A program made the position numbers and the translations under genes. The notes below the pieces were generated by a model, which had not been told where the DNA came from, made no database searches, and was given only the letters and a program-made list of their open reading frames with translations. Of a stretch of 42,300 nt of DNA, positions 23,183-30,430 are shown piece by piece. Every line of letters starts with the position of its first letter. Positions within the stretch are counted from its first letter, which is position 1. The DNA is from Flavonifractor sp. An306 (GTDB lineage: Bacteria; Bacillota; Clostridia; Oscillospirales; Oscillospiraceae): positions 1-42,300 of the forward strand of contig NZ_NFIQ01000035.1 in the NCBI RefSeq assembly GCF_002159455.1, given 5' to 3'.

Positions 23183-24529
23183 TTATCTGGCTGTCCAGCC
23201 GGCCTGTACGGTGTCCCCGCCGGTGTCGCTGTAGGACAAAATCAGCTCCCTGCCCTGGGGCTGGAGGGCCTCCAGGGCTGCGGCAGCCTGCCGCTCCCGC
23301 AGCACCGGGCTGGTCTGGCCGCTCTGCTCGTACCGGCGGAAATACAGGGTATAGTCGGTGATCTGGCCGCCGGAGACGGTAAACTGGGCGGCGCAGGCCC
23401 CGTCGGGCAGAAGCACGTCCGCCCCGTTGAGGGTGTAGCCGTAGCGCACCAGCAGGCTGCCGTCGGCCTCCCGGTCGATGCCCATGAGGTAGAGCCTGGC
23501 CTCCCCGCACCAGCGGCCCACGGTGTCGGCGGCCAGCCGCCAGGTGGTCTCCACCAGCGGCAGCAGGTCCTTGCCGTTCCCCACCGGATAGCGTCCGGTA
23601 TCCTCGTCGCCGGCGTGGTATACCGCCACGCCGTCATAGCCGATCTCCAGGGTCTCCCGGCCCTCCCGGATGCGGATGCCGTTGGCCACCGGGTAGACCG
23701 AATTGCTCTGGGGCTGGAAGGAGGCCGCCTGCTGGATGGCGGATACCATGGCGTCGTCCAGCTCCAACAGGGGGTTGGAGGCGCGGTATACCGGGGGCCG
23801 GAGGGAATCGGGGGCTAGCAGCACATAGGGATCCAGCGCTTCGTAGCCGCCGTTGTCCTCCAGCTCAAACACGAAGGAGTAGCCGTTGCCGCCGTATCCG
23901 CTCACCAGGGCGTCCATGTGTCCCTCGTAGGCCACGGCGGTGGCGCAGGCATAATACAGGCCGTCCGCTTCATTATGATAGTATAGGCATACGCCGCCCC
24001 CCTCATCCAGGGCCACCGCCACCCGGCGGGCGGAGTGGATCAGGGCGGGATTGTCTCCGCCGTCCCCCATCCAGGCGTACAGCACATCCAGCGGGATGGT
24101 GCCCAGAAAGTCAAACCACACGCCGGGGGCCTCCAGCGCCTGCCGCCAGGCCGCCTCCTCCACGGGCTGGGGGGAGGAGGCGCTGTCCAGGCTTTCGCTG
24201 AGCAGAATGCTCAGCTGCTCAAACATCTGGTCGGTCTCCTGGGTGTCGTACTGGCTAACATAGCGCTCCGTCCCGTCGCTCACCCCAATGCGCACCGGCC
24301 GGGGGGCGATGGCGGACTGGGCGGGGGCGGAGGTGTCCGCGGGGGGCTGGTCCACGTCCTTGTGGAAGAGGGAGAGCACCCCCTGCAGCGGGGCCCAGGA
24401 CACCCGGCTGTAATCCAGGGTCAGCAGGGTCAGGTAGATGGCGGACAGGGAGAGCAGCAGGATGAGCAGGCTTTTCACCGTCTCGATCCCCCGCCGCCTG
24501 CGCCGCCGGGGCCGTTTATTCCCGTCCAT
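23183..24529 (-). CDS. walH: WalH/YycH-like regulator of the WalRK system
   Basis: The 448-residue protein begins with a very basic stretch (RPRRRRRRG) and one membrane helix (about 18-38), followed by a large extracellular part. YycH proteins sense or transmit envelope conditions to WalK. Sequence identity is hard to judge by eye; position between walK and walI, one-pass topology and length are the main support. Start overlaps the walK end by 14 bp, indicating translational coupling. Confidence 0.7.
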   Translation of the reverse strand: MDGNKRPRRRRRRGIETVKSLLILLLSLSAIYLTLLTLDYSRVSWAPLQGVLSLFHKDVDQPPADTSAPAQSAIAPRPVRIGVSDGTERYVSQYDTQETDQMFEQLSILLSESLDSASSPQPVEEAAWRQALEAPGVWFDFLGTIPLDVLYAWMGDGGDNPALIHSARRVAVALDEGGGVCLYYHNEADGLYYACATAVAYEGHMDALVSGYGGNGYSFVFELEDNGGYEALDPYVLLAPDSLRPPVYRASNPLLELDDAMVSAIQQAASFQPQSNSVYPVANGIRIREGRETLEIGYDGVAVYHAGDEDTGRYPVGNGKDLLPLVETTWRLAADTVGRWCGEARLYLMGIDREADGSLLVRYGYTLNGADVLLPDGACAAQFTVSGGQITDYTLYFRRYEQSGQTSPVLRERQAAAALEALQPQGRELILSYSDTGGDTVQAGWTAR

Positions 24530-26306
24530 GGCGCGGCCCCTCCGTCAGCAGCGTGATGCGCACCGTCAGGCCGGGTCCGGGCCGGTCCAGCAGCTCAATG
24601 GCGCCCTCGTGCCGGTCGATGATCTCCTTGGCGATGGAGAGGCCCAGCCCGGTGCCGCCGGACTCCCGTGAGCGTGCCTTGTCCACCCGGTAGAACCGCT
24701 CAAAAATCCGGCCCCGGTCGGCGGCCGGGATGCCGATGCCGTTGTCGGCCACCTCCATCCACACCTTGCCCGGCCACTGGCCGGCGGAGATGCGGATCTC
24801 GCCCCCGTCGGGGGTGTACTTGATGGAGTTGGACACCACGTTCATCATCACCTGCATGATCCGCTCCCGGTCGCCCACGATGTCGGGCAGTCCCTCCTGC
24901 ATGTGCAGGTTGACGGTGTGGCCGTGCCGCTGGGCTTCCATCAGCACCGCGTTGTACACGTCCTCCACCGCCTGGGAGAAGGAGAAGGGGGCCAGCTTCA
25001 GCTCAGAGCGGCCGGAGTCGAACCGGGAGAGGGTGAGCAGGTCCTGTACGATGTGGGTCATCCGGTCGGACTCGTTGAGGATGACCCCCAGGAAATTCTT
25101 TTCCGTGTCGGGGGGCAGCTCCCCGGCGTTGTCCACCAGGGTCTCGGCATAGGAGCGGATGTTGGTCAGGGGGGTGCGCAGCTCGTGGGACACGTTGGCC
25201 ACGAATTCCCGGCGCATCTCCTCGGTCTTGTGCTGCTCGGTGACGTCGTGGATCACCACCAGCACGCCGCCCAGCCGCTCCTGGTCGAAGGGGGTGAGCA
25301 GCAGCTCCAGGCTGCGGCCCCCCACCGTCCGGGTGCCGTCCAGATAGCCCGGCGGCTCCACCGCCAGCACCCCCTGGAGGGGGGCGATGTCGGAGAACAG
25401 GGTGTCGTAGTTTTCGCTGCCGCCGATGGGGATGGCCCTGCCCAGCATGTCCTCGGCGGCGGGGTTGGACTGGATCACCATGCCGTCCCGGGAGAAGGCC
25501 ACCACGCCGTCGGTCATGTGGAGGAACAGGGTGCCCAGCTTGTTGCGCTCGTTCTCCACCGCCTCCAGGGTGGAGCGCAGCTGCCGGGCCATGTCGTTGA
25601 AGGTGCCGGTGAGCACGCCGATCTCATCCCGGGAGGCTACCTCCAGCTTTTGGGAGAAATCCCCGTCGGCCACCCGCTCGGCCCCCTCGGTGAGGCGCTC
25701 GATGGGGGTGATCAGGGTCTTGGACAGCAGGAAGGACAGCAGCACCGTGATCACCAGGCCGAAGAGCAGGGCCTCCACAATGAGGGTCATCAGCTCGTTG
25801 TTCAGAGTGGCGGCGTTGGTGCCGTCGTCCCGCACGTAGATGATATACCGGCTGGGGCCCCGCTCCACCGCCACCGCCACGTCCATGTAGGGGGAGGTGG
25901 GGTCGTTGTCGTCGCTCTTGTCCGCTCCGGCCAGCACCTGCATCAGGTTCCAGGAGTCCATGTCCAGCTCCTGGCCGCTGTCCTGCTTGTCGGAGCTGGC
26001 CAGCCAGTGGCCGTCGCTGCCGTCCAGCACGTAGTATTTCCGGCTGCGGTTGTCCACCCCCAGCACGCTGTAGTAGTTGTCCAGGATCTGGACAATGCTC
26101 TCCACACTGTCCTCCTCTCCTTGGACGGGGGTATTCAGGTCGGCCCAGAAGTCGGCGTCCTGAAAGGCCTCCGACATCTGGGTGTAGAAATCCTGGGTGT
26201 AGTAGTTGGATACCGAGTTGATGAGGAATGCGCCCACCACCGTCATCAGCAGGATGATGAGCAGGGTCATAATGAGCATCAGCTTCATGTGCAGGCTGCG
26301 AAACAT
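24516..26306 (-). CDS. walK: Sensor histidine kinase WalK (PhoR/VicK type)
   Basis: The 596-residue membrane kinase has TM1 (about 9-31), an extracellular sensor domain (about 32-170), TM2 (about 173-195), a HAMP domain (about 195-247), a PAS domain (about 250-355), and the dimerisation/phosphoacceptor site FVANVSHELRTPLTN with His374. The ATPase domain has N-box NVVSNSIKYTPDG, G1 DNGIGIP and G2 GTGLGLSIAKEI. WalK phosphorylates WalR and controls cell-wall hydrolase genes. AAGGAGGTG stands 12 bases before the ATG. The extracellular sensor plus intracellular PAS matches WalK rather than simpler PhoR kinases, but PhoR remains possible if walH/walI were misassigned. Confidence 0.88.
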   Translation of the reverse strand: MFRSLHMKLMLIMTLLIILLMTVVGAFLINSVSNYYTQDFYTQMSEAFQDADFWADLNTPVQGEEDSVESIVQILDNYYSVLGVDNRSRKYYVLDGSDGHWLASSDKQDSGQELDMDSWNLMQVLAGADKSDDNDPTSPYMDVAVAVERGPSRYIIYVRDDGTNAATLNNELMTLIVEALLFGLVITVLLSFLLSKTLITPIERLTEGAERVADGDFSQKLEVASRDEIGVLTGTFNDMARQLRSTLEAVENERNKLGTLFLHMTDGVVAFSRDGMVIQSNPAAEDMLGRAIPIGGSENYDTLFSDIAPLQGVLAVEPPGYLDGTRTVGGRSLELLLTPFDQERLGGVLVVIHDVTEQHKTEEMRREFVANVSHELRTPLTNIRSYAETLVDNAGELPPDTEKNFLGVILNESDRMTHIVQDLLTLSRFDSGRSELKLAPFSFSQAVEDVYNAVLMEAQRHGHTVNLHMQEGLPDIVGDRERIMQVMMNVVSNSIKYTPDGGEIRISAGQWPGKVWMEVADNGIGIPAADRGRIFERFYRVDKARSRESGGTGLGLSIAKEIIDRHEGAIELLDRPGPGLTVRITLLTEGPRHGRE

Positions 26307-26345
26307 AGGGCGGCGGACACCTCCTTTCCATCAGGCCCAGGTGGC

Positions 26346-27056
26346 TCAGGCGTTGAAGTAGTACCCCAGGCCTCTGCGGGTGACCACAAACTGGGGAGCG
26401 GCCGGGTCGTCCTCCACCTTTTCCCGCAGGCGGCGCACCGCCACGTCCACCGCCCGTACGTCCCCCACATAGCCCTCGTAGTTCCAAACGTGCTCCATCA
26501 GCGCCTCCCGGGAAAAGACCTTCCCCGGCTGGGAGGCCAGGAAGCGGAGCAGCTCGTACTCCCGCTGGGTCAGCTCCAGGGGACGGCCGTCCTTGTAGAC
26601 CACCATCAGCTCCGGGTCAATAGCCATCCGGCCCAGCTCCATCCGCTGTCCCGCCGGCTTGGCCGGGGCGGCGGAGGCGGCCCCCGCCATCTCGTTGCGG
26701 CGGATGTTGGCCTTCACCCGGGCCAGCAGCTCCCGCATGGAAAAGGGCTTGGTGATGTAGTCGTCCGCACCCAGCTCCAGGCCCAGGACCTTGTCGGTCT
26801 CCTCCTCCCGGGCGGTGAGCATGATCACCGGGGTGTTCCGCCCGGCCTGGCGGAGCTGGCGGCACACGTCGAAGCCGTCCATCTTGGGCAGCATCAGGTC
26901 CAGCAGCACCAGGTCGGGGTCCTGCTCCAGCGCCAGCTGGAGCCCCGCCTGGCCGTCGTAGGCCTCCAGCGTGTTGTAGCCCTCCTTGCTCAGGTTGAAG
27001 CTGAGGATATCCACAATGTTCTTTTCATCTTCCACAATCAGGATGCGTTTGCTCAT
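26346..27056 (-). CDS. walR: Response regulator WalR (OmpR family)
   Basis: The 236-residue DNA-binding regulator has a receiver domain with phosphoacceptor Asp53 (LVLLDLMLPKMDG), acidic pocket VEDE and switch residues T and K (IMLTAREEE, DDYITKPFS). A C-terminal winged helix follows: LTQREYELLRFLASQPGKVF and RAVDVAVRRLREKVEDD, with VVTRRGLGYYF at the end. An Ala/Pro-rich linker joins them. The last motif is typical of WalR/PhoP. ATG has AGGAGG at good spacing, 19 bp after the NUDIX gene. Confidence 0.92.
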   Translation of the reverse strand: MSKRILIVEDEKNIVDILSFNLSKEGYNTLEAYDGQAGLQLALEQDPDLVLLDLMLPKMDGFDVCRQLRQAGRNTPVIMLTAREEETDKVLGLELGADDYITKPFSMRELLARVKANIRRNEMAGAASAAPAKPAGQRMELGRMAIDPELMVVYKDGRPLELTQREYELLRFLASQPGKVFSREALMEHVWNYEGYVGDVRAVDVAVRRLREKVEDDPAAPQFVVTRRGLGYYFNA

Positions 27057-27075
27057 TTCAACCTCCTGTCGCCTG

Positions 27076-27612
27076 TTACAGACCCAGCAGCAATTTGGTT
27101 TTCAGCACCGTCGCCACGGTTTTGGCGTCCACGATCTCCCCGGAGAGCACCTGCTGGACCAGGGTGGAGAAGGGGACCCGCTCAGTCTCCAGAAATTCGT
27201 CCTCATCCGGGTGGCTGGGGCCCTGCCGCAGCTCCTGGGCCAGATACATGTGGAGCACCTCGGTGGAAAAGCCGGGGGAGAGATACAGGCACCCCAGATA
27301 GGTCAGCTTGCCACAGGTGGCCCCCACCTCCTCCTCCAGCTCCCGCAGGGCGGCCGGGCGGTGGTCCTCTCCCTTTTCCAGCTTGCCGGCGGGCAGCTCG
27401 GCCACCACCTGCTGGAAGGGGTAGCGGAACTGGCGCACCACGCTCACCGTGCCGTCGTCAAACAGCGGCAGGATGCACACGCCGCCGGGGTGCTCCACCA
27501 CCTCCCGGCCCGCCAGCGCGCCGTTGGGCAGCTGGGCCTGGTCCACCTTCAGCGTTACGATTTTTCCCTCAAACAGCGTCTGGCTGCTGATTGTCTTTTC
27601 CCACAGGTCCAT
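27076..27612 (-). CDS. NUDIX hydrolase, ADP-ribose pyrophosphatase-like
   Basis: The 178-residue enzyme has a perfect NUDIX box (GX5EX7REUXEEXGU) at residues 76-98: GKLEKGE, then RELEEEVGA. Preceding motifs VEHPGGVCILPLFDDG and VRQFRYPF, and LSPGFSTEVLHMYLA after the box, fit the ADP-ribose pyrophosphatase (NudF) subfamily, which splits ADP-ribose to AMP and ribose-5-phosphate. ATG 27612 was chosen over a longer frame because AAGGGGG is eight bases upstream and the promoter at 27670 excludes the longer start. It is first in an operon with walRKHI. Confidence 0.88.
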   Translation of the reverse strand: MDLWEKTISSQTLFEGKIVTLKVDQAQLPNGALAGREVVEHPGGVCILPLFDDGTVSVVRQFRYPFQQVVAELPAGKLEKGEDHRPAALRELEEEVGATCGKLTYLGCLYLSPGFSTEVLHMYLAQELRQGPSHPDEDEFLETERVPFSTLVQQVLSGEIVDAKTVATVLKTKLLLGL

Positions 27613-27669
27613 TGCCTGCGCCCCCTTCCGGCGGCGCCGACGGCGGCCGCCAAAAATGTGAATATAAAT

Positions 27670-27678
27670 AGTATACCA
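27670..27678 (-). promoter_or_regulatory. Extended -10 promoter of the NUDIX-wal operon
   Basis: On the minus strand TGG followed by TATACT forms an extended -10 (27678-27670). The -35 position at 27693-27698 reads TGGAAC, only three matches, so this is an extended -10 type promoter. The transcript would reach the NUDIX ATG after about 50 nt. Confidence 0.6.
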
Positions 27679-27756
27679 CACTCCGCCCCGCTGTTCCAGT
27701 CTCACCTTTTCCAATCCCTCCAAGGATTACAGCTATCCGCATTCCCTGACATCCGG

Positions 27757-27762
27757 TATAAT
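27757..27762 (+). promoter_or_regulatory. -10 box of the mecA-like gene
   Basis: A perfect TATAAT lies 27 bases upstream of ATG 27790. No convincing -35 is seen 16-18 bp upstream (position 27734 on reads TATCCG), so an activator or another feature may be needed. Confidence 0.5.
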
Positions 27763-27789
27763 GAGACCACCACCCAAAGGAGGAGCACT

Positions 27790-28284
27790 ATGACCATCCA
27801 ATCCATCGGCAGCGCCAGCGTGGCGCTCTACATCACGCCAGCGGACCTGAAGGAGCACGGCCTCACCCCGGCGGAGCTCACCCTAGAGCGGGCCCTGGAG
27901 CTGACCCGGGACGCCTTCCGGGAGGCGGGCATCGACCTGGAGGGCTCCATTGAGATCGAGGCCTATCCGGAGAGCTGCGGCGTGCTGGTCTTTGCCCATG
28001 TACATCGGCCGGAGCGGGTGTGGTTTTCCTTCGGGCGTCTGGAGGATCTGGCCGCCGCCGCCCGGAGTCTGCCCCAGCCCAGCCCGAAGGCCGCCCTGCT
28101 GTGGTGGGAGGGGCGCTGGTGGCTCTCCCTGCCGGGGGAGGAGCGGGGGACCGCGGCCCGGATGTCGGAGTTTGGCCGCTGGGAGGCCGACCGTCCCCAT
28201 CTGGACGCCTGCCTGGCCGAGCACGGCCGGGCGGTGCTGGAGCAAGACGCCCTGGCGGGGATCCTGGCCTATTTTCCCGCCTGA
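27790..28284 (+). CDS. Short MecA-family adaptor protein
   Basis: The 164-residue protein aligns by pattern with MecA at both ends. The N-terminus VALYITPADLKEHGL and ELTLERALELTRDAF resembles the substrate-binding half. The C-terminal MSEFGRWE..LAEHGRAVLEQDAL resembles the ClpC-binding half, with KAALLWWEGRWWLSL before it. MecA brings substrates to the ClpCP protease. At 164 residues it is shorter than the usual 215-240, missing most of the acidic linker. AGGAGG precedes the ATG. It stands alone between its own promoter and terminator. A divergent MecA-like protein with another partner cannot be excluded. Confidence 0.65.
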   Translation: MTIQSIGSASVALYITPADLKEHGLTPAELTLERALELTRDAFREAGIDLEGSIEIEAYPESCGVLVFAHVHRPERVWFSFGRLEDLAAAARSLPQPSPKAALLWWEGRWWLSLPGEERGTAARMSEFGRWEADRPHLDACLAEHGRAVLEQDALAGILAYFPA

Positions 28285-28291
28285 CCGGATA

Positions 28292-28331
28292 AAAAGCGCC
28301 GTCCCGCCGGTTTTGGCGGGACGGCGCTTTT
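28292..28331 (+). terminator. Terminator of the mecA-like gene
   Basis: A 17-bp perfect stem (28292-28308 with 28315-28331) closes a GGTTTT loop and ends in four T. Confidence 0.9.
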
Positions 28332-28348
28332 ATTGAAAGGGAACGGCA

Positions 28349-28432
28349 GGAGCCGGTCCCGTTGCACGGAGCAGGCCGTTTTGCGAACCGGCTCCCTCTC
28401 CTTTCGCCTTTCGCCAGAGGGTGAGCTCACCC
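28349..28432. other. Intergenic hairpin and 14-bp palindrome before yaaL
   Basis: The gap 28332-28603 holds no gene. GGAGCCGGT (28349-28357) and ACCGGCTCC (28387-28395) can pair around a 29-base loop. GGGTGAGCTCACCC (28419-28432) is a perfect loopless palindrome of the kind bound by dimeric repressors. Neither can be assigned. Confidence 0.4.
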
Positions 28433-28538
28433 GGCACCGGCTTAAAAGGAGATGCGGACGGCGGATCGCTTGCCTGTCCGAGCTCTAGTATGTGCCGCTT
28501 TGCCCCATATATGCAGGAAAAAAACGGAATAAGGCCGG

Positions 28539-28566
28539 TCATATTTGTCCAGACTAGACATATGCT
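28539..28566 (+). promoter_or_regulatory. Candidate sigma-E promoter of yaaL-bofA
   Basis: TCATATT (28539-28545) fits the sigma-E -35 pattern KMATATT fully. CATATGCT (28559-28566) matches six of eight bases of CATACAHT, and the spacing is 13 bp. No good housekeeping promoter is seen in the gap. Sigma-E control would fit bofA, which acts in the mother cell. Confidence 0.5.
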
Positions 28567-28603
28567 GAAAGTACAACGGGGCTGCCCGGAGGGAGGAAAC
28601 GTC

Positions 28604-28840
28604 ATGACGGAGACAGCACGGCCCTTTTCCCGGCGCAGGCGGCGGGAGAGCCAGCAGGAGGAGGCCAGGCGCACCCTGGCGGAGTGCCTGACCCAGACCC
28701 GTGGCCTGATTGCCCAGGCCTATCAAGGCTTCAACGCCGTCCAGGACCCGGACCTCATCGAGTCCTATGTCTATGAGATCAACGCCCTGCAATCCCGCTA
28801 TTCCTACCTGCTGCGCCGGCTGAAGGAGCTGGAGGAATAG
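28604..28840 (+). CDS. yaaL: YaaL family protein (DUF2508)
   Basis: The 78-residue soluble helical protein has a basic start (RPFSRRRRRESQQEE), then ECLTQTRGLIAQAYQGFNAVQDPDLIESYVYEINAL in the pattern of DUF2508. In Bacillus subtilis yaaL stands between recR and bofA; here it directly precedes bofA too, 57 bp apart. The function is unknown. AGGGAGG lies seven to eight bases before the ATG. Confidence 0.8.
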   Translation: MTETARPFSRRRRRESQQEEARRTLAECLTQTRGLIAQAYQGFNAVQDPDLIESYVYEINALQSRYSYLLRRLKELEE

Positions 28841-28897
28841 GGAAAACCGAGGATAATCCGCTGCCAAGGGACTGGCACAGCCGGAGGAGGTGGCGGA

Positions 28898-29167
28898 ATG
28901 GAATGGCTGCTCAACGCTCTGCCCTGGATCGTGGGCGGACTGATTTTGGCCCTGGCTCTGGCGGCGCTGCGGCGTCCCCTGCGCACCCTGCTGCGCCTTG
29001 GCCTGCGCACGGGGGTGGGGCTGGGGGTGCTGTGGCTGCTCCACCCGCTGGGAAGCCTGGCGGGGCTGCAGCTGGGGGTCAATCTGCTCAATGCCCTGGT
29101 GCTGGGGGTGCTGGGTGTGCCGGGGCTGGGCCTGCTGCTGCTGGTCAACTGGGCGCTGGCCGTATAG
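28898..29167 (+). CDS. bofA: Pro-sigma-K processing inhibitor BofA
   Basis: The 89-residue membrane protein consists of two or three hydrophobic segments. Its C-terminal motif GVNLLNALVLGVLGVPGLGLLLL is the family hallmark (N and PG conserved). BofA sits in the outer forespore membrane with SpoIVFA and holds the protease SpoIVFB inactive until the forespore signals; this delays sigma-K release. It marks the organism as spore-forming or from a sporing lineage. The ATG follows GGAGGAGGTGG. The gene forms an operon with yaaL. Confidence 0.87.
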   Translation: MEWLLNALPWIVGGLILALALAALRRPLRTLLRLGLRTGVGLGVLWLLHPLGSLAGLQLGVNLLNALVLGVLGVPGLGLLLLVNWALAV

Positions 29168-29173
29168 AAAAGC

Positions 29174-29210
29174 TGGAGGGTGAGCGCTGTCTGCTCACCC
29201 TCCATTTCCT
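29174..29210 (+). terminator. Terminator of yaaL-bofA
   Basis: TGGAGGGTGAGC (29174-29185) and GCTCACCCTCCA (29193-29204) form a 12-bp stem with a seven-base loop. It is followed by TTTCCTT. Confidence 0.8.
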
Positions 29211-29214
29211 TAAT

Positions 29215-29242
29215 TTGCGAAATGTTCATGAAATTTTAAAAT
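29215..29242 (+). promoter_or_regulatory. Promoter candidate of the SLH-marR operon
   Basis: TTGCGA (29215-29220) and TAAAAT (29237-29242) are 16 bp apart in an AT-rich gap. A second TAAAAT at 29251-29256 has no matching -35. Confidence 0.5.
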
Positions 29243-29282
29243 CCATGTCGTAAAATAAAAACATTCTATAAAAGGATGGGAA

Positions 29283-29912
29283 GTGGGTCTATTGAAGAGA
29301 CGATGGACTGCCCTGGTCTGCGCCGTCGGCCTGTGCGCCGGCTTGACGCTGCCGGCCGCGGCGGCCGGAACATATGTGGACGTGCCCGGCGGGGCCTGGT
29401 ATGCGGATGAGGTCAGCCAGGTTACCGAAAAAGGATACATGACCGGCGTGGATCCCACCCATTTTGTGCCCCTGGCCAATGTGACCCGGGCCACGGTGGT
29501 GACCGTGCTGTGGCGGATGGCAGGCAGCCCCGCCCCCACCGCCTCCTCCGGCTTTTCCGACGTGGCCGCCGACGCGTGGTACACCCAGGCCGTTGACTGG
29601 GCCAAGGAGAAGAAGATCGCCAGCGGAGACGGGAAGGGCGCGTTCCACCCGGACCAGCAGATCACCCGGGAGGAAATGGCGGTGCTTCTGGCCCGGTATG
29701 ACGCCTATCAGGGCATAGATATGGCGGAAGGGGCCCTGAATCTGTTCAGCGACGCCAATCAGATCAGCAGCTGGGCCAAGGAAGGCGTGCAGCACGCGGT
29801 GGGCATGGGCTGGCTGGAGGGGACCGATGGAAAGCTGAATCCCGATGGTCTGGCCTCCCGCGCCCAGCTGGCCGCGATTCTGGTGCGGATGGATACGCCC
29901 GCCATGGGGTGA
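29283..29912 (+). CDS. Secreted SLH-domain protein
   Basis: The 209-residue exported protein has a Sec signal peptide (basic start, helix to about LPAAAA at residue 28) and three S-layer homology repeats: YVDVPGGAWYADEVSQVTEKG, GFSDVAADAWYTQAVDWAKEK and FSDANQISSWAKEGVQHAVGM, each with a TRA/TRE/SRA motif later on. SLH domains bind pyruvylated or similar cell-wall polymers. The protein consists almost only of these anchors; no other domain is present. Start is GTG 29283 with AAGGA six bases upstream; TTG 29292 (MKRRW) is a possible alternative. It is first in a run with marR 41 bp downstream. Confidence 0.85.
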   Translation: MGLLKRRWTALVCAVGLCAGLTLPAAAAGTYVDVPGGAWYADEVSQVTEKGYMTGVDPTHFVPLANVTRATVVTVLWRMAGSPAPTASSGFSDVAADAWYTQAVDWAKEKKIASGDGKGAFHPDQQITREEMAVLLARYDAYQGIDMAEGALNLFSDANQISSWAKEGVQHAVGMGWLEGTDGKLNPDGLASRAQLAAILVRMDTPAMG

Positions 29913-29953
29913 GGCCGCCGGACCGGGATACAGAAAGGAGTCCTATAGTAATC

Positions 29954-30391
29954 ATGGAACAGCCCGATATCTTTATGTCCTATCTGCGCCTGACGCAGCA
30001 CATTTCACAGCAGTTCCGCAGCCACTTCGGCCGCCTGAACCTGACCTTTCCCCAGGCGCTGGTACTTACCGTGCTGGGGGAGGAGGACCCAGTGCCCATC
30101 AGTACCCTGGCCGAGCGGACGGGGAGCGCCAACAGCACCGTGTCCGGTATTGTGGACCGGCTGGAGAAGCTGGGCCTGGCCAAGCGGCAGCGCAGCGAGC
30201 TGGATCGCCGGGTAATCTATGTGTGCGCCACGGAGAAGTACGCCGCCCTGCGGGAAAAGACCTCCACCGATGTCAGCGGGTATTTTGACTCCCTGCTGCG
30301 CACCATGCCGGAGGAGGACCGGAAGCTGATTGCCACCGCGCTGCAGAAGCTGGACGCGGCGCTGGTCCAGGCTGACGAGGCGGCGCGCTGA
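29954..30391 (+). CDS. MarR family transcriptional regulator
   Basis: The 145-residue winged-helix protein has the MarR core: LTFPQALVLTVL, PISTLAERTGSANSTVSGIV (recognition helix) and DRLEKLGLAKRQRSELDRRVIYV with the wing. Helices at both ends dimerise. It senses a ligand or oxidant and represses nearby or own promoters; no cysteine of the OhrR kind stands near the N-terminus. AAAGGAG (29934-29940) is 13 bases before the ATG, a longer gap than usual. It sits between the SLH gene and the DUF4015 gene in the same direction. Confidence 0.88.
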   Translation: MEQPDIFMSYLRLTQHISQQFRSHFGRLNLTFPQALVLTVLGEEDPVPISTLAERTGSANSTVSGIVDRLEKLGLAKRQRSELDRRVIYVCATEKYAALREKTSTDVSGYFDSLLRTMPEEDRKLIATALQKLDAALVQADEAAR

Positions 30392-30430
30392 GGGATGCGG
30401 AGAGAGGAATTGGGAGAGGCGTGATGTATA

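Noticed and set aside
24903-27590. 895-codon open frame on the plus strand opposite walK, walR and the NUDIX gene
   Set aside because: The walRK motifs on the other strand are complete, and this frame shows only reverse-frame composition.
28349-28400. Signal recognition particle RNA in the mecA-yaaL gap
   Set aside because: The conserved GGAAGGAAGCA-type loop of SRP RNA is absent.
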